A DNA stretch of 64,000 bases from Pseudomonas fluorescens (GTDB lineage Bacteria; Pseudomonadota; Gammaproteobacteria; Pseudomonadales; Pseudomonadaceae), in contig NZ_VCNJ01000017.1 of assembly GCF_005938625.1 (NCBI RefSeq), forward strand, positions 122,611 through 186,610, read 5' to 3'. Shown here one piece after another: positions 1-12,156 of the stretch. Both the position numbers and the translations under genes were made by a program. Below the pieces are notes generated by a model, which saw nothing but the letters and a program-made list of their open reading frames with translations, had not been told where the DNA came from and did no database searches. Each line of letters opens with the position of its first letter. The first letter of the stretch is position 1.

Positions 1-1
1 C

Positions 2-979
2 GAGCTGGCGCCGCTGCGTCGTGAATTGCTGCAAGTGAACTACGCCAAGGCGGCGGACATCGCCAAACTGTTCCAGTCCGTCACCAGTGCCGAGGCGAAA
101 ATCGACGAACGCGGTTCGATTACCGTGGATGAACGGACCAATAACATCATTGCCTATCAGACTCAGGATCGACTCGATGAGCTGCGGCGGATCGTGGCGC
201 AGCTGGATATTCCAGTGCGTCAGGTGATGATCGAGGCGCGGATCGTCGAGGCCAACGTCGATTACGACAAAAGCCTGGGCGTACGCTGGGGTGGCTCGAT
301 CCAGAACAAGGGCAACTGGAACACTTCTGGGGTGAGCAATGGCTCATCGACCACCATCGGTACGCCGGGCAGCACCAGCACCAACTCGCCGTTCGTCGAC
401 ATGGGCACAGTGGGCAATACCTCAGGGATCGGCATCGCCTTCATCACCGACAACGTGCTGCTCGATCTCGAACTGACCGCGATGGAGAAGACCGGCAACG
501 GTGAAATCGTCTCGCAGCCGAAAGTGGTCACCTCCGACAAGGAAACCGCAAAAATCCTCAAGGGCACCGAAATTCCGTATCAGGAAGCCAGTTCCAGCGG
601 CGCGACGTCGGTGTCGTTCAAGGAGGCTTCGCTGTCGCTGGAAGTCACCCCGCAGATCACCCCCGACAACCGCATCATCATGGAGGTCAAGGTCACCAAG
701 GACGAACCGGACTACTTGAACAAAGTGCAGGATGTACCGCCGATCAAGAAAAACGAGGTCAACGCCAAGGTGCTGGTCAATGACGGCGAAACCATCGTGA
801 TTGGGGGCGTTTTCTCAAATACTCAAAGCAAGGTCGTAGATAAGGTGCCATTTCTTGGCGATGTGCCGTATCTTGGCCGCCTTTTCCGGCGTGATGTGGT
901 TTCGGAGAAAAAATCCGAGCTGCTGGTATTTCTCACACCACGTATCATGAATAACCAGGCGATTGCTGTGAGTCGTTGA
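2..979 (+). CDS. pilQ: PilQ type IV pilus secretin, C-terminal part
   Basis: This is the C-terminal part of the outer-membrane secretin through which the type IV pilus leaves the cell. The reading frame is already open at base 2, so the true start lies before the window; the internal TTG at 26 is not a start. The visible part begins in an N1-type domain ([15 protein letters not shown]) and runs into the secretin beta-domain, with [13 protein letters not shown], a Ser/Gly/Thr-rich stretch near residues 95-125, and [14 protein letters not shown] close to the end, all typical of PilQ. It ends four bases before aroK, the usual pilQ-aroK-aroB order in pseudomonads. Confidence 0.95.
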   Translation, partial: ELAPLRRELLQVNYAKAADIAKLFQSVTSAEAKIDERGSITVDERTNNIIAYQTQDRLDELRRIVAQLDIPVRQVMIEARIVEANVDYDKSLGVRWGGSIQNKGNWNTSGVSNGSSTTIGTPGSTSTNSPFVDMGTVGNTSGIGIAFITDNVLLDLELTAMEKTGNGEIVSQPKVVTSDKETAKILKGTEIPYQEASSSGATSVSFKEASLSLEVTPQITPDNRIIMEVKVTKDEPDYLNKVQDVPPIKKNEVNAKVLVNDGETIVIGGVFSNTQSKVVDKVPFLGDVPYLGRLFRRDVVSEKKSELLVFLTPRIMNNQAIAVSR

Positions 980-983
980 TTCT

Positions 984-1502
984 GTGCGAAATTTGATACT
1001 TGTAGGACCGATGGGTGCTGGCAAAAGCACCATCGGCCGGTTACTGGCCAAAGAGCTGCGCCTGCCGTTCAAAGATTCCGACAAGGAAATTGAATTGCGC
1101 ACGGGCGCCAATATCCCGTGGATCTTCGACAAGGAAGGCGAGCCCGGCTTTCGTGACCGTGAGCAGGCGATGATCGCCGAGCTGTGCGCGTTCGATGGCG
1201 TGGTGTTGGCAACCGGCGGTGGCGCGGTGATGCGTGATGCCAATCGCAAGGCCCTGCATGAGGGTGGGCGAGTGGTGTATCTGCACGCCTCCGTTGAACA
1301 GCAGGTCGGCCGCACCTCGCGCGACCGCAATCGACCGTTGCTGCGCACCGCCAATCCTGAAAAAACCCTGCGTGATCTGCTGGCGATCCGTGATCCGCTT
1401 TATCGGGAAATCGCCGATCTGGTGGTGGAAACCGACGAACGGCCGCCACGCATGGTGGTGCTCGATATTCTTGATCGCCTCGCGCAGCTTCCACCCCGTT
1501 AA
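984..1502 (+). CDS. aroK: Shikimate kinase AroK
   Basis: Cytoplasmic kinase that phosphorylates shikimate at the 3-hydroxyl with ATP, the fifth step of the chorismate pathway. The 172-residue product has the P-loop GPMGAGKST near residues 8-16, the shikimate-binding region with FKDSDKEIE and GFRDRE, the GGGAV loop near residue 80, and the lid arginines in RDRNRPLL. It starts with GTG four bases after the pilQ stop, which suggests translational coupling. aroB follows after about 150 bp. Length and motifs are normal for the family. Confidence 0.97.
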   Translation: MRNLILVGPMGAGKSTIGRLLAKELRLPFKDSDKEIELRTGANIPWIFDKEGEPGFRDREQAMIAELCAFDGVVLATGGGAVMRDANRKALHEGGRVVYLHASVEQQVGRTSRDRNRPLLRTANPEKTLRDLLAIRDPLYREIADLVVETDERPPRMVVLDILDRLAQLPPR

Positions 1503-1653
1503 AGCCTCGCCCGAAATGCGCTATCCTCGGCGTCCTGTCACAGCCGTAGAGGTTGTGGCGGATGGCGTGCGAGCGGCGTCATACCCGCTATAGGCCGCAG
1601 ACAACCAATAATTCAGGGCAGGACGCCTGCTTCCATCTTCACTGTGGGGACAC

Positions 1654-2754
1654 ATGCAGACACTCAAGGTCGATCTAGGCGAGCGCAGCTACCCGATTCA
1701 TATTGGCGAAGGATTGTTGGATCAGCCTGAGTTGCTGGCGCCGCATATCCATGGGCGGCAGGTGGCAATCATCTCCAACGAGACCGTTGCGCCGCTCTAT
1801 CTCGAACGTCTGACCCGCAGCCTCGCGCAGTTCTCGGTGATCTCCGTGGTGCTGCCGGACGGCGAAGCCTTCAAGAACTGGGAAACCCTGCAACTGATCT
1901 TCGACGGTCTGCTGACCGCCCGTCATGATCGCCGCACCACCGTGATCGCCCTCGGCGGCGGTGTGATCGGCGACATGGCCGGTTTCGCCGCTGCCTGCTA
2001 CCAGCGCGGCGTCGACTTTATCCAGATCCCTACGACATTGCTGTCCCAAGTCGATTCGTCGGTGGGCGGCAAGACCGGCATCAATCATCCGCTGGGCAAG
2101 AATATGGTCGGCGCGTTCTATCAGCCGAACGTCGTGCTGATCGATACGGCATCCCTGAAAACCCTGCCAGAGCGCGAGCTGTCCGCCGGTCTGGCCGAAG
2201 TCATCAAGTACGGGCTGATTTGTGACGAGCCGTTCCTGACCTGGCTCGAAGACAACGTCGACGCCCTGCGTGCGCTGGATCAGAAAGCCCTGACTTACGC
2301 GATCGAGCGCTCCTGCGCAGCCAAGGCTGCGGTGGTCGGCGCAGATGAGAAAGAAACCGGCGTTCGCGCCACGCTCAACCTTGGCCACACCTTCGGCCAC
2401 GCCATCGAGACCCACATGGGCTATGGTGTCTGGTTGCACGGGGAAGCGGTCGCGGCTGGCACCGTGATGGCGCTGGAGATGTCCGCGCGTCTGGGCTGGA
2501 TCAGTGATGAGGAGCGTGATCGCGGCATTCGTCTGTTCCAGCGCGCCGGTCTGCCGGTGGTACCGCCGACTGAAATGACCGAGGCCGATTTTCTTCAACA
2601 CATGGCAATCGACAAAAAAGTGATCGACGGTCGTCTGCGCCTGGTGCTGCTGCGCCGGATGGGCGAAGCGGTAGTGACCGACGATTATCCGAAAGAGGTT
2701 CTACAGGCCACGCTGGGAGCGGATTACCGCGCCCTGGCTCAGCTTAAAGGTTAA
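1654..2754 (+). CDS. aroB: 3-dehydroquinate synthase AroB
   Basis: NAD- and metal-dependent enzyme that cyclises DAHP to 3-dehydroquinate, the second step of the shikimate pathway. The 366-residue protein shows the NAD-binding [14 protein letters not shown], the substrate segment [21 protein letters not shown], and the metal-binding histidines in [11 protein letters not shown] and HGEAVAAG. The ATG at 1654 follows GTGGGGAC at a good distance. It stands in an aroK-aroB-damX group on one strand and is separated from damX by ten bases. Nothing in it is unusual. Confidence 0.97.
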   Translation: MQTLKVDLGERSYPIHIGEGLLDQPELLAPHIHGRQVAIISNETVAPLYLERLTRSLAQFSVISVVLPDGEAFKNWETLQLIFDGLLTARHDRRTTVIALGGGVIGDMAGFAAACYQRGVDFIQIPTTLLSQVDSSVGGKTGINHPLGKNMVGAFYQPNVVLIDTASLKTLPERELSAGLAEVIKYGLICDEPFLTWLEDNVDALRALDQKALTYAIERSCAAKAAVVGADEKETGVRATLNLGHTFGHAIETHMGYGVWLHGEAVAAGTVMALEMSARLGWISDEERDRGIRLFQRAGLPVVPPTEMTEADFLQHMAIDKKVIDGRLRLVLLRRMGEAVVTDDYPKEVLQATLGADYRALAQLKG

Positions 2755-2764
2755 TAAGATTCCG

Positions 2765-4357
2765 ATGACTAGTTTGCATGCCGACGAGGCGTTCCTCGGC
2801 CATTTCCAGTTAAGCCACGACCCGTTCGCGCCGCGTGTGCCGGGCTTCAAGTTCTTTCCGGCTCAGCGCAAACCGGTGCTGGGTCAACTGCATCATCTGG
2901 CGCGTTACAGCCAGTTGTTGCTGGTGGTCACCGGGCCGCAAGGCAGTGGCAAGACTTTGCTGCGTCAGGCGCTGGTCGCCAGCACCAACAAACAGTCGGT
3001 GCAGAGCGTGGTGGTGTCCGCCCGTGGTGCCGGGGATGCCGCTGGCGTGCTGCGCCAAGTCGCGCAGGCACTGAACGTCGCTCAGGCCGAAGTTGGCGCG
3101 ATTCTGGATCAAGTGGTGCAACTCGCACTGACCGGTCAGGAAGTCTATCTGCTGGTGGACGACGCCGAGCAGCTCGACGAATCCGCCCTCGAAGCGTTGA
3201 TGGCGCTGGGTGCCGGCGCGCCGGAAGGTCGCCCGCACGTGTTCCTGTTCGGCGAGTCGTCGCTGATCGCTCAGCTCGAGGCGTTGCACCTTGAGGAAGA
3301 GCGCTTTCACGTCATCGAACTGCAGCCGTACACCGAAGAAGAAACCCGCGAGTATCTCGACCAACGGCTCGAAGGTGCTGGCCGGGGTGTCGAACTTTTC
3401 ACCGCAGATCAGATCTCTGATATTCACGAAAGTGCCGAGGGTTGGCCGGGCAACATCAACCAGGTCGCTCGCGATGCTCTGATCGAAGTCATGATTGCCA
3501 GCCGCTCAGCGGTCAAGCGTCCAAGTATGGGGTTCAACATGCCGAAGAAACACGTATTGGCGATTTCCGCCGTCGTTGTGGTAGCGGTCGCCGCCGCCTG
3601 GCTGATGCCGGGCCGCAACAAGGCGCCGACCACCGGTGCACCGGCCAATGAACAGGCGCAGTTGCCGTTGGGCCAGGGCGCAGCCAATGGCGGCGCGCCG
3701 AACGTCGAATTCGCCGGTAATACGCAGCCGATGCCGCTGCCGCTGGTCGGCAACTCGCAGCCAGTGATGCGCGGCCCGCTGGCCGAAGCAGCCGGTGGCA
3801 TCACCGAAGGCGACGATGGCGTGCCGCTGGAAGGTTCCAGCAATACCCCGCCGACCGTAACCACTTCCGCACCGCCTGCGGGCGTTCCGGCCGGCCCTGC
3901 GCCGACACCGGTTCCGTTGCCAGCGGCCAAGCCGACTCCGGCGCCGACACAAGTGGCTACCGCCAAGCCAGCTCCGGCCGCACCGGTCGCCAAGCCGGCT
4001 CCAGCGCCGGCCAAGCCAGTCGTCGCTGCCAAACCGGCGGAGAAGCCGGTTACCGTCGCCAAAGCGGCCGGTGGCAGCTGGTACGCCGGTCAGCCGACCA
4101 GCAACTACGTGGTGCAAATCCTCGGCACCAGCTCCGAAACTGCCGCGCAAAACTTCGTCAAGGAGCAGGGCGGCGAGTACCGTTATTTCAAGAAAGTCCT
4201 CAACGGCAAGCCGCTCTACGTGATCACCTACGGCAACTTCGCCAATCGTGATGCAGCCGTTTCTGCCATCAAGGCCTTGCCAGCGAAGGTTCAGGCTGGT
4301 AAACCTTGGCCTCGCACTGTTGCCAGCGTCCAACAGGAACTGGCAACAACTCGCTGA
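2765..4357 (+). CDS. damX: DamX-like AAA ATPase with SPOR domain
   Basis: A 530-residue inner-membrane protein of the kind found downstream of aroB in gammaproteobacteria. An ExeA-like AAA ATPase domain fills about residues 1-255, with Walker A GPQGSGKT at 57-64 and Walker B LLVDDAEQ. A single membrane helix follows at about 262-280, then a long Pro/Ala/Lys-rich linker. A C-terminal SPOR domain (from about 445, YVVQILGTSSETAAQNF) is the type that binds denuded septal peptidoglycan. In E. coli DamX acts in cell division, and a septal role is inferred here. E. coli DamX lacks a full ATPase domain; this longer form is usual in Pseudomonas as far as I know. Confidence 0.85.
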   Translation: MTSLHADEAFLGHFQLSHDPFAPRVPGFKFFPAQRKPVLGQLHHLARYSQLLLVVTGPQGSGKTLLRQALVASTNKQSVQSVVVSARGAGDAAGVLRQVAQALNVAQAEVGAILDQVVQLALTGQEVYLLVDDAEQLDESALEALMALGAGAPEGRPHVFLFGESSLIAQLEALHLEEERFHVIELQPYTEEETREYLDQRLEGAGRGVELFTADQISDIHESAEGWPGNINQVARDALIEVMIASRSAVKRPSMGFNMPKKHVLAISAVVVVAVAAAWLMPGRNKAPTTGAPANEQAQLPLGQGAANGGAPNVEFAGNTQPMPLPLVGNSQPVMRGPLAEAAGGITEGDDGVPLEGSSNTPPTVTTSAPPAGVPAGPAPTPVPLPAAKPTPAPTQVATAKPAPAAPVAKPAPAPAKPVVAAKPAEKPVTVAKAAGGSWYAGQPTSNYVVQILGTSSETAAQNFVKEQGGEYRYFKKVLNGKPLYVITYGNFANRDAAVSAIKALPAKVQAGKPWPRTVASVQQELATTR

Positions 4358-4706
4358 AGATTCGGCGGCCTTACCCAGGCCGCCTCTCCAAGCACCTCAA
4401 AATTTCTACGAGTGCGCGCTTCCTTCCAGGTCGCGTGCCTTGTGGTGTCTGCGTCACAGTAGTCTTTGAGTCGTTGCGGTCAAAATTAAAAAAGTTTTGA
4501 CTAGCACAGCAGATCGCTTTAAACCTTTCACAAATGCGACATGAATTTGCGACATTTCGTCGTCAAATTTGTGAGCCTCTGTGTCGCTGTGTACAATGAC
4601 CACCCTTTTGCCCCTGCTAAGCTGGCGTACGTTCGGCGCGGGATGCAAGTGGTTGAATTGAAAAGAAATTTGCCTCGAAAAGAGGCAGCCTGGTGAGAAA
4701 GTGTCT
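4358..4706 (+). promoter_or_regulatory. gltB upstream region with possible promoter
   Basis: This 349-bp stretch has no gene. After the damX stem-loop it becomes AT-rich around 4480-4560. A TTGACT at 4497-4502 with TTTAAA at 4518-4523 (15-nt spacer) could be a sigma-70 promoter for gltBD, but the spacing is short. The ribosome binding site GGTGAG at 4692-4697 lies nine bases before the ATG at 4707 and only three before the GTG at 4701, which favours the ATG. Confidence 0.3.
4365..4385 (+). terminator. Stem-loop after damX
   Basis: A perfect 7-bp stem, GGCGGCC and GGCCGCC, with a 7-nt loop lies eight bases after the damX stop. No run of T follows, so it may be only a weak terminator or an mRNA 3' end stabiliser. 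Confidence 0.4.
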
Positions 4707-7700
4707 ATGAAAGCAGGTCTGTACCAACCAGATGAATTCAAGGATAACTGCGGTTTCGGCCTGATAGCCCATATGCAGGGCGAGCCCAGTCATACCCTTT
4801 TGCAAACGGCCATCGAGGCCCTGACCTGCATGACCCACCGCGGTGGGATTAATGCCGACGGCAAGACCGGTGACGGTTGCGGTCTGCTGATTCAAAAGCC
4901 TGATGCGTTCCTGCGGGCCATTGCCCAGGAAACCTTCAGCGTTGAGCTGCCCAAGCAATATGCGGTGGGCATGGTCTTTTTCAACCAGGATCCGGCCAAG
5001 GCCGAAGCCGCTCGCGAGAACATGAACCGCGAGATCCTTGCTGAAGGCCTGCAACTGATCGGCTGGCGCAAAGTGCCCATCGACACCTGCGTCCTCGGCC
5101 GCCTCGCTCTTGAGCGCCTGCCACAGATCGAGCAGGTGTACATCGGCGGTGAAGGCCTGAGTGATCAGGACATGGCCGTGAAGCTGTTCAGCGCCCGTCG
5201 TCGTTCGTCGGTATCCAACGCCGTCGATTCCGACCACTACATCTGCAGCTTTTCGCACAAAACCATCATCTATAAAGGCCTGATGATGCCGGCCGATCTG
5301 GCCGCGTTTTATCCAGACCTGAGTGACGAGCGCCTGCAAACCGCGATTTGCGTGTTCCACCAGCGCTTCTCCACCAACACCCTGCCGAAATGGCCGCTGG
5401 CTCAGCCATTCCGCTTCCTCGCCCACAACGGCGAGATCAACACCATCACCGGTAACCGCAACTGGGCGCAGGCCCGTCGCACCAAGTTCACCAACGATCT
5501 GATGGATCTGGAAGAACTCGGCCCGCTGGTCAACCGTGTCGGTTCCGACTCGTCGAGCATGGACAACATGCTCGAACTGATGGTCACCGGTGGCATCGAC
5601 CTGTTCCGTGGCGTGCGGATGATTATTCCGCCGGCGTGGCAGAATGTTGAAACCATGGACCCGGATCTGCGTGCGTTCTACGAGTACAACTCGATGCACA
5701 TGGAACCGTGGGACGGCCCGGCCGGCGTGGTAATGACCGACGGTCGTTACGCGGTGTGCCTGCTCGACCGTAACGGTCTGCGCCCGGCGCGTTGGGTCAC
5801 CACCACCAACGGTTTCATCACCCTCGCCTCGGAAATCGGCGTGTGGGACTACAAGCCGGAAGATGTGATTGCCAAAGGTCGTGTCGGCCCTGGCCAGATC
5901 TTCGCCGTGGACACCGAAACCGGGCAGATCCTCGATACCGACGCGATCGACAACCGTCTGAAGTCCCGTCATCCGTACAAGCAATGGCTGCGCAAGAACG
6001 CTCTGCGCATCCAGGCGACCATGGAAGACAACGATCACGGTTCGGCGTTTTACGACGTCGATCAGCTCAAGCAATACATGAAGATGTATCAGGTCACGTT
6101 CGAAGAGCGCGATCAGGTCCTGCGTCCGCTTGGCGAGCAAGGCTACGAAGCCGTTGGCTCGATGGGCGACGACACGCCGATGGCCGTGCTCTCGCAGCGC
6201 GTGCGCACGCCGTACGACTATTTCCGGCAGCAGTTCGCGCAGGTCACCAACCCGCCGATCGACCCGCTGCGTGAAGCGATCGTGATGTCGCTGGAAATCT
6301 GCCTCGGTGCCGAGCGCAACATTTTCCAGGAGTCGCCGGAACACGCTTCGCGCGTGATCCTCAGCTCGCCGGTCATCTCCCCGGCCAAGTGGCGCTCGTT
6401 GATGAACCTCGACCGCCCGGGTTTCGAGCGGCAGATCATCGACCTCAACTACGACGAAAGCGTCGGCCTCGAAGCGGCAATCCGCAATGTGGCCGATCAG
6501 GCTGAAGAAGCCGTGCGCGCCGGTCGCACCCAAATCGTTCTGAGCGACCGTCATATCGCCCCGGGCAAGCTGCCGATCCACGCCTCGCTGGCGACCGGTG
6601 CCGTGCACCACCGCCTGACCGAAAAAGGCCTGCGTTGCGATTCCAACATCCTTGTTGAAACCGCGACCGCCCGTGACCCGCATCACTTCGCCGTGCTGAT
6701 CGGTTTCGGCGCCTCGGCGGTGTATCCGTTCCTCGCGTACGAAGTGCTGGGCGACCTGATCCGTACCGGTGAAGTGCTGGGCGACCTCTATGAGGTGTTC
6801 AAGAACTACCGCAAAGGCATCACCAAAGGTCTGCTGAAGATCCTCTCGAAGATGGGTATCTCGACCATCGCTTCGTACCGTGGTGCGCAGCTGTTCGAAG
6901 CCATCGGCCTGTCCGAAGAAGTTTGCGACCTGAGCTTCCGTGGCGTGCCGAGCCGCATCAAGGGTGCGCGTTTCGTCGACATCGAAGCCGAGCAGAAAGC
7001 ACTCGCCAGCGAAGCCTGGAGTCCGCGCAAGCCGATCCAGCAGGGCGGTCTGCTGAAGTTCGTCCACGGTGGCGAATATCACGCGTACAACCCGGACGTG
7101 GTCAACACCCTGCAAGCCGCCGTGCAGCAGGGCGACTACGCCAAGTTCAAGGAATACACCTCGCTGGTGGACAACCGTCCGGTGTCGATGATCCGCGACC
7201 TGTTCAAGGTCAAGACCCTCGACGCGCCGCTGGACATCAGTGAAATCGAGCCGCTGGAATCGGTGCTCAAGCGCTTCGACTCCGCCGGTATCTCGCTGGG
7301 CGCCTTGTCGCCGGAAGCTCACGAAGCCCTGGCCGAAGCCATGAACCGCCTCGGTGCGCGTTCCAACTCCGGCGAAGGTGGTGAGGATCCAGCACGTTAC
7401 GGCACCATCAAGAGCTCGAAAATCAAGCAGGTTGCGACTGGCCGTTTCGGGGTAACGCCGGAGTATCTGGTCAACGCCGAAGTGCTGCAGATCAAGGTCG
7501 CGCAAGGCGCCAAGCCGGGTGAGGGCGGGCAACTGCCGGGCGGTAAAGTCAACGGGCTGATCGCCAAGCTGCGTTATGCAGTGCCGGGCGTAACCCTGAT
7601 TTCACCGCCGCCGCACCACGACATCTATTCGATCGAAGACTTGTCGCAGCTGATTTTCGACTTGAAACAGGTCAACCCGAAGGCGCTGGTTTCGGTGAAA

Positions 7701-9152
7701 CTCGTCGCCGAAGCGGGCGTCGGCACCATCGCCGCCGGTGTGGCCAAGGCCTATGCGGATTTGATCACCATCTCCGGCTACGACGGCGGCACCGGTGCTT
7801 CGCCGCTGACTTCGATCAAATACGCTGGCGCACCGTGGGAACTCGGCCTTGCCGAAACCCACCAGACCCTGCGCGGTAACGACCTGCGCGGCAAAGTCCG
7901 GGTGCAGACCGACGGTGGCCTGAAAACCGGCCTCGACGTGATCAAGGCAGCGATCCTCGGCGCCGAAAGCTTCGGCTTCGGTACCGCGCCAATGATCGCG
8001 CTGGGTTGCAAATACCTGCGTATCTGCCACCTGAACAACTGCGCCACCGGCGTTGCGACGCAGAACGAGAAGCTGCGCAAGGATCACTACATCGGTACCG
8101 TCGACATGGTGGTGAATTTCTTCACCTACGTCGCCGAAGAAACCCGTGAGTGGCTGGCCAAGCTCGGCGTGCGCTCCCTCGAAGAGCTGATCGGTCGCAC
8201 CGATCTGCTGGAAATCCTCGAAGGCCAGACCGCCAAGCAAAACCACCTGGACCTGACGCCGCTGTTGGGCAGCGATCACATCCCGGCGGACAAGCCACAG
8301 TTCTGCGGCGTTGAGCGCAACCCGCCGTTCGACCAAGGCCTGCTGGCCGAGAAAATGGTCGAGATGGCTTCGTCGGCGATCAACGACATGAGCGGCGCCG
8401 AGTTCGATCTGGATATCTGCAACTGCGATCGTTCGATCGGCGCGCGGATTTCCGGCGAAATCGCGCGCAAGCACGGCAACCAGGGGATGGCGAAAGCGCC
8501 GATCACCTTCCGCTTCAAAGGTACTGCCGGTCAGAGCTTCGGCGTGTGGAACGCCGGCGGTCTGAACATGTACCTCGAAGGCGATGCCAACGACTACGTC
8601 GGCAAAGGCATGACCGGTGGCAAGCTGACCATCGTGCCGCCGAAGGGCAGCGTTTATAAGACTCAGGACAGCGCCATCATCGGCAACACCTGCCTGTACG
8701 GCGCCACTGGCGGCAAGTTGTTCGCCGCCGGCACCGCAGGCGAGCGTTTCGCCGTGCGCAACTCCGGTGCCCACACGGTTGTGGAAGGCACTGGCGATCA
8801 CTGCTGTGAGTACATGACCGGTGGTTTTGTCTGCGTTCTGGGCAAGACCGGTTACAACTTCGGCTCTGGCATGACCGGTGGTTTCGCCTATGTGCTCGAT
8901 CAGGACAACACCTTCGTTGACCGGGTCAACCACGAACTGGTGGAAATCCAGCGGATCAGCGGCGAGGCGATGGAAGCCTATCGCAGCCACCTGCAAAACG
9001 TGCTGAACGAGTACGTCGCGGAAACCGACAGCGAGTGGGGTCGTGAACTCGCCGAAAACCTCGATGACTACCTGCGCCGTTTCTGGCTGGTCAAACCGAA
9101 GGCGGCGAGTTTGAAATCTCTGCTCTCCAGTACTCGTGCGAGTCCGCAATAA
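4707..9152 (+). CDS. gltB: Glutamate synthase (NADPH) large subunit GltB
   Basis: Large subunit of glutamate synthase, which turns glutamine and 2-oxoglutarate into two glutamates and so assimilates ammonia with glutamine synthetase. From the ATG at 4707 it has 1481 residues. Cys15 in DNCGFGL is the expected N-terminal nucleophile after propeptide removal. The class II amidotransferase domain comes first, then the central and FMN synthase domains ([14 protein letters not shown]), the 3Fe-4S cysteines in [12 protein letters not shown], and the C-terminal beta-helix ([11 protein letters not shown]). gltD follows after 126 bp. The alternative GTG at 4701 adds two residues and has poorer ribosome-site spacing. 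Confidence 0.97.
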   Translation: MKAGLYQPDEFKDNCGFGLIAHMQGEPSHTLLQTAIEALTCMTHRGGINADGKTGDGCGLLIQKPDAFLRAIAQETFSVELPKQYAVGMVFFNQDPAKAEAARENMNREILAEGLQLIGWRKVPIDTCVLGRLALERLPQIEQVYIGGEGLSDQDMAVKLFSARRRSSVSNAVDSDHYICSFSHKTIIYKGLMMPADLAAFYPDLSDERLQTAICVFHQRFSTNTLPKWPLAQPFRFLAHNGEINTITGNRNWAQARRTKFTNDLMDLEELGPLVNRVGSDSSSMDNMLELMVTGGIDLFRGVRMIIPPAWQNVETMDPDLRAFYEYNSMHMEPWDGPAGVVMTDGRYAVCLLDRNGLRPARWVTTTNGFITLASEIGVWDYKPEDVIAKGRVGPGQIFAVDTETGQILDTDAIDNRLKSRHPYKQWLRKNALRIQATMEDNDHGSAFYDVDQLKQYMKMYQVTFEERDQVLRPLGEQGYEAVGSMGDDTPMAVLSQRVRTPYDYFRQQFAQVTNPPIDPLREAIVMSLEICLGAERNIFQESPEHASRVILSSPVISPAKWRSLMNLDRPGFERQIIDLNYDESVGLEAAIRNVADQAEEAVRAGRTQIVLSDRHIAPGKLPIHASLATGAVHHRLTEKGLRCDSNILVETATARDPHHFAVLIGFGASAVYPFLAYEVLGDLIRTGEVLGDLYEVFKNYRKGITKGLLKILSKMGISTIASYRGAQLFEAIGLSEEVCDLSFRGVPSRIKGARFVDIEAEQKALASEAWSPRKPIQQGGLLKFVHGGEYHAYNPDVVNTLQAAVQQGDYAKFKEYTSLVDNRPVSMIRDLFKVKTLDAPLDISEIEPLESVLKRFDSAGISLGALSPEAHEALAEAMNRLGARSNSGEGGEDPARYGTIKSSKIKQVATGRFGVTPEYLVNAEVLQIKVAQGAKPGEGGQLPGGKVNGLIAKLRYAVPGVTLISPPPHHDIYSIEDLSQLIFDLKQVNPKALVSVKLVAEAGVGTIAAGVAKAYADLITISGYDGGTGASPLTSIKYAGAPWELGLAETHQTLRGNDLRGKVRVQTDGGLKTGLDVIKAAILGAESFGFGTAPMIALGCKYLRICHLNNCATGVATQNEKLRKDHYIGTVDMVVNFFTYVAEETREWLAKLGVRSLEELIGRTDLLEILEGQTAKQNHLDLTPLLGSDHIPADKPQFCGVERNPPFDQGLLAEKMVEMASSAINDMSGAEFDLDICNCDRSIGARISGEIARKHGNQGMAKAPITFRFKGTAGQSFGVWNAGGLNMYLEGDANDYVGKGMTGGKLTIVPPKGSVYKTQDSAIIGNTCLYGATGGKLFAAGTAGERFAVRNSGAHTVVEGTGDHCCEYMTGGFVCVLGKTGYNFGSGMTGGFAYVLDQDNTFVDRVNHELVEIQRISGEAMEAYRSHLQNVLNEYVAETDSEWGRELAENLDDYLRRFWLVKPKAASLKSLLSSTRASPQ

Positions 9153-9160
9153 CGGCGCAG

Positions 9161-9258
9161 CTGCAAGCCACTGGCTTCAAGCGGCAAGCTGGAGCCAGTG
9201 CGCGCTGTAACGGACTAATGTGATTTTCTTGCAGCTTGAAGCTTGTAGCTTGGAGCTG
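9161..9258. repeat. AGCTTGAAGCTTG-type repeat between gltB and gltD
   Basis: The gltB-gltD spacer is made of short repeated words such as GCTTCAAGC, GCAGCTTGAAGCTTGTAGC and TTGGAGCTGT, which can fold on themselves. This resembles a simple extragenic repeat common in Pseudomonas. It sits inside an operon-like pair and could affect the ratio of the two subunits. Confidence 0.5.
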
Positions 9259-9266
9259 TCGTGTAA

Positions 9267-10697
<1,431 letters not shown>

Positions 10698-10727
10698 TTA
10701 CATTTCAAGCTGAAATGCGATCAAAAA

Positions 10728-10817
10728 TGTGGGAGCGAGCTTGCTCGCGAAAGCGGTCTATCAGCCAACTGCAATGTTGGATGTGCCGGCCCTTTCGCGA
10801 GCAAGCTCGCTCCCACA
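10728..10817. repeat. REPIN (class GTGGGAGCGAGCTTG), 90 bp
   Basis: Two inverted REP arms, TGTGGGAGCGAGCTTGCTCG at the left and its complement at the right, enclose a variable centre. This is the doublet REP (REPIN) described in P. fluorescens. It separates gltD from hemE. I see no other gene in 10698-10949. Confidence 0.9.
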
Positions 10818-10949
10818 GTTGTTTCCCGGTGCTGCAAAATCAGCATTCCCACGCAATAAATTGACCCGATAGACAAAAGGCTGACCTGCATCCGTGCCTT
10901 TTGCGTCGCGCTCTGAGAAAATGCCCGCACTTTTTTTCCGGATGCCGAC

Positions 10950-12017
10950 ATGACTGCCCTGAAGAACGACCGTTTCCTCCGCGCCCTGCTCAAGCAACCC
11001 GTAGACGTCACCCCGGTGTGGATGATGCGCCAAGCCGGCCGCTACCTGCCGGAATACCGCGCCAGCCGCGCCCAGGCCGGTGATTTCATGAGCCTGTGCA
11101 TGAATCCGGAATTCGCCTGCGAAGTCACCATGCAACCGCTCGACCGCTATCCACAACTGGACGCGGCGATCCTGTTTTCCGACATCCTCACCATCCCCGA
11201 TGCTATGGGCCAGGGCCTGTACTTCGAGACCGGTGAAGGTCCGCGCTTCAAGAAAGTCGTCAGCACCCTCGCCGATATCGAAGCGTTGCCAATCCCTGAT
11301 CCACACAAAGACCTCGGCTACGTGATGGACGCGGTCAGCACCATCCGTCGCGAGCTCAACGGTCGTGTGCCGCTGATCGGTTTCTCCGGCAGCCCGTGGA
11401 CCCTGGCGACCTACATGGTTGAAGGCGGCTCGTCGAAAGACTTCCGCAAGACCAAAGCGATGCTCTACGACAACCCGCAAGCAATGCACCTGCTGCTGGA
11501 TAAACTGGCGCAGTCGGTGACCTCGTACCTCAACGGCCAGATCATGGCCGGCGCACAAGCGGTGCAGATCTTCGATACCTGGGGCGGCAACCTGTCGGCG
11601 GCGGCGTATCAGGAGTTCTCGCTGGCTTACATGAAAAAAATCGTCAGCGGCCTGATCCGCGAGCACGACGGTCGCAAAGTGCCGGTAATCCTCTTCACCA
11701 AAAACGGCGGCCTGTGGCTGGAAAGCATCGCCGAGGCTGGCGCCGACGCACTGGGCCTGGACTGGACCTGCGACATCGGCAACGCCCGCGCCCGGGTTGG
11801 CGACAAGGTTGCCCTGCAAGGCAACATGGACCCGACCGTGCTCTACGCCAAACCGGAAGCGATCCGCACCGAGGTCGGGCGCATTCTGGCCAGCTACGGA
11901 AAGGGCAGTGGGCATGTGTTCAACCTGGGTCATGGCATCACGCCTGAGGTTGATCCGGAACATGCGGGTGCGTTCCTGCGCGCGGTGCATGAATTGTCGG
12001 CGCAGTATCACGAGTGA
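10950..12017 (+). CDS. hemE: Uroporphyrinogen decarboxylase HemE
   Basis: Removes four acetate carboxyls from uroporphyrinogen III to give coproporphyrinogen III in heme synthesis. The 355-residue protein begins with the family signature [16 protein letters not shown], which carries substrate-binding arginines. It also contains [25 protein letters not shown] and the C-terminal [16 protein letters not shown]. It is a cytoplasmic enzyme of normal length. It stands alone between a REPIN and a strong terminator, so it is probably its own transcription unit. Confidence 0.97.
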   Translation: MTALKNDRFLRALLKQPVDVTPVWMMRQAGRYLPEYRASRAQAGDFMSLCMNPEFACEVTMQPLDRYPQLDAAILFSDILTIPDAMGQGLYFETGEGPRFKKVVSTLADIEALPIPDPHKDLGYVMDAVSTIRRELNGRVPLIGFSGSPWTLATYMVEGGSSKDFRKTKAMLYDNPQAMHLLLDKLAQSVTSYLNGQIMAGAQAVQIFDTWGGNLSAAAYQEFSLAYMKKIVSGLIREHDGRKVPVILFTKNGGLWLESIAEAGADALGLDWTCDIGNARARVGDKVALQGNMDPTVLYAKPEAIRTEVGRILASYGKGSGHVFNLGHGITPEVDPEHAGAFLRAVHELSAQYHE

Positions 12018-12045
12018 TCGCCACACAGCTCTAAATAACAGAAAA

Positions 12046-12076
12046 CAAAACGCCCGGCTTATGCCGGGCGTTTTTT
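12046..12076 (+). terminator. Rho-independent terminator of hemE
   Basis: An 8-bp GC stem CGCCCGGC / GCCGGGCG with a TTAT loop, preceded by A residues and followed by TTTTTT. It lies about 30 bp after the hemE stop. Confidence 0.9.
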
Positions 12077-12083
12077 CAAGATC

Positions 12084-12152
12084 AAAAGATCGCAGCCTTC
12101 GGCAGCTCCTACATGGTATTAATGTAGGAGCTGCCGAAGGCTGCGATCTTTT
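12084..12152. repeat. Perfect 31-bp inverted repeat
   Basis: Bases 12084-12114 and 12122-12152 are exact inverted copies (core AGATCGCAGCCTTCGGCAGC) with a 7-nt loop. The same element occurs in modified form at 61288-61379 and as a single arm at 63094-63123. The long hairpin ends in TTTT on both strands, so it may also end transcription of the MFS gene. Confidence 0.9.
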
Positions 12153-12156
12153 GCTT

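Noticed and set aside
4701..4706. GTG start for gltB
   Set aside because: The ribosome site is only three bases away; the ATG at 4707 is better placed.
4617..7532. A 971-codon open frame on the - strand
   Set aside because: It is the reverse-strand shadow of gltB, whose motifs are complete.
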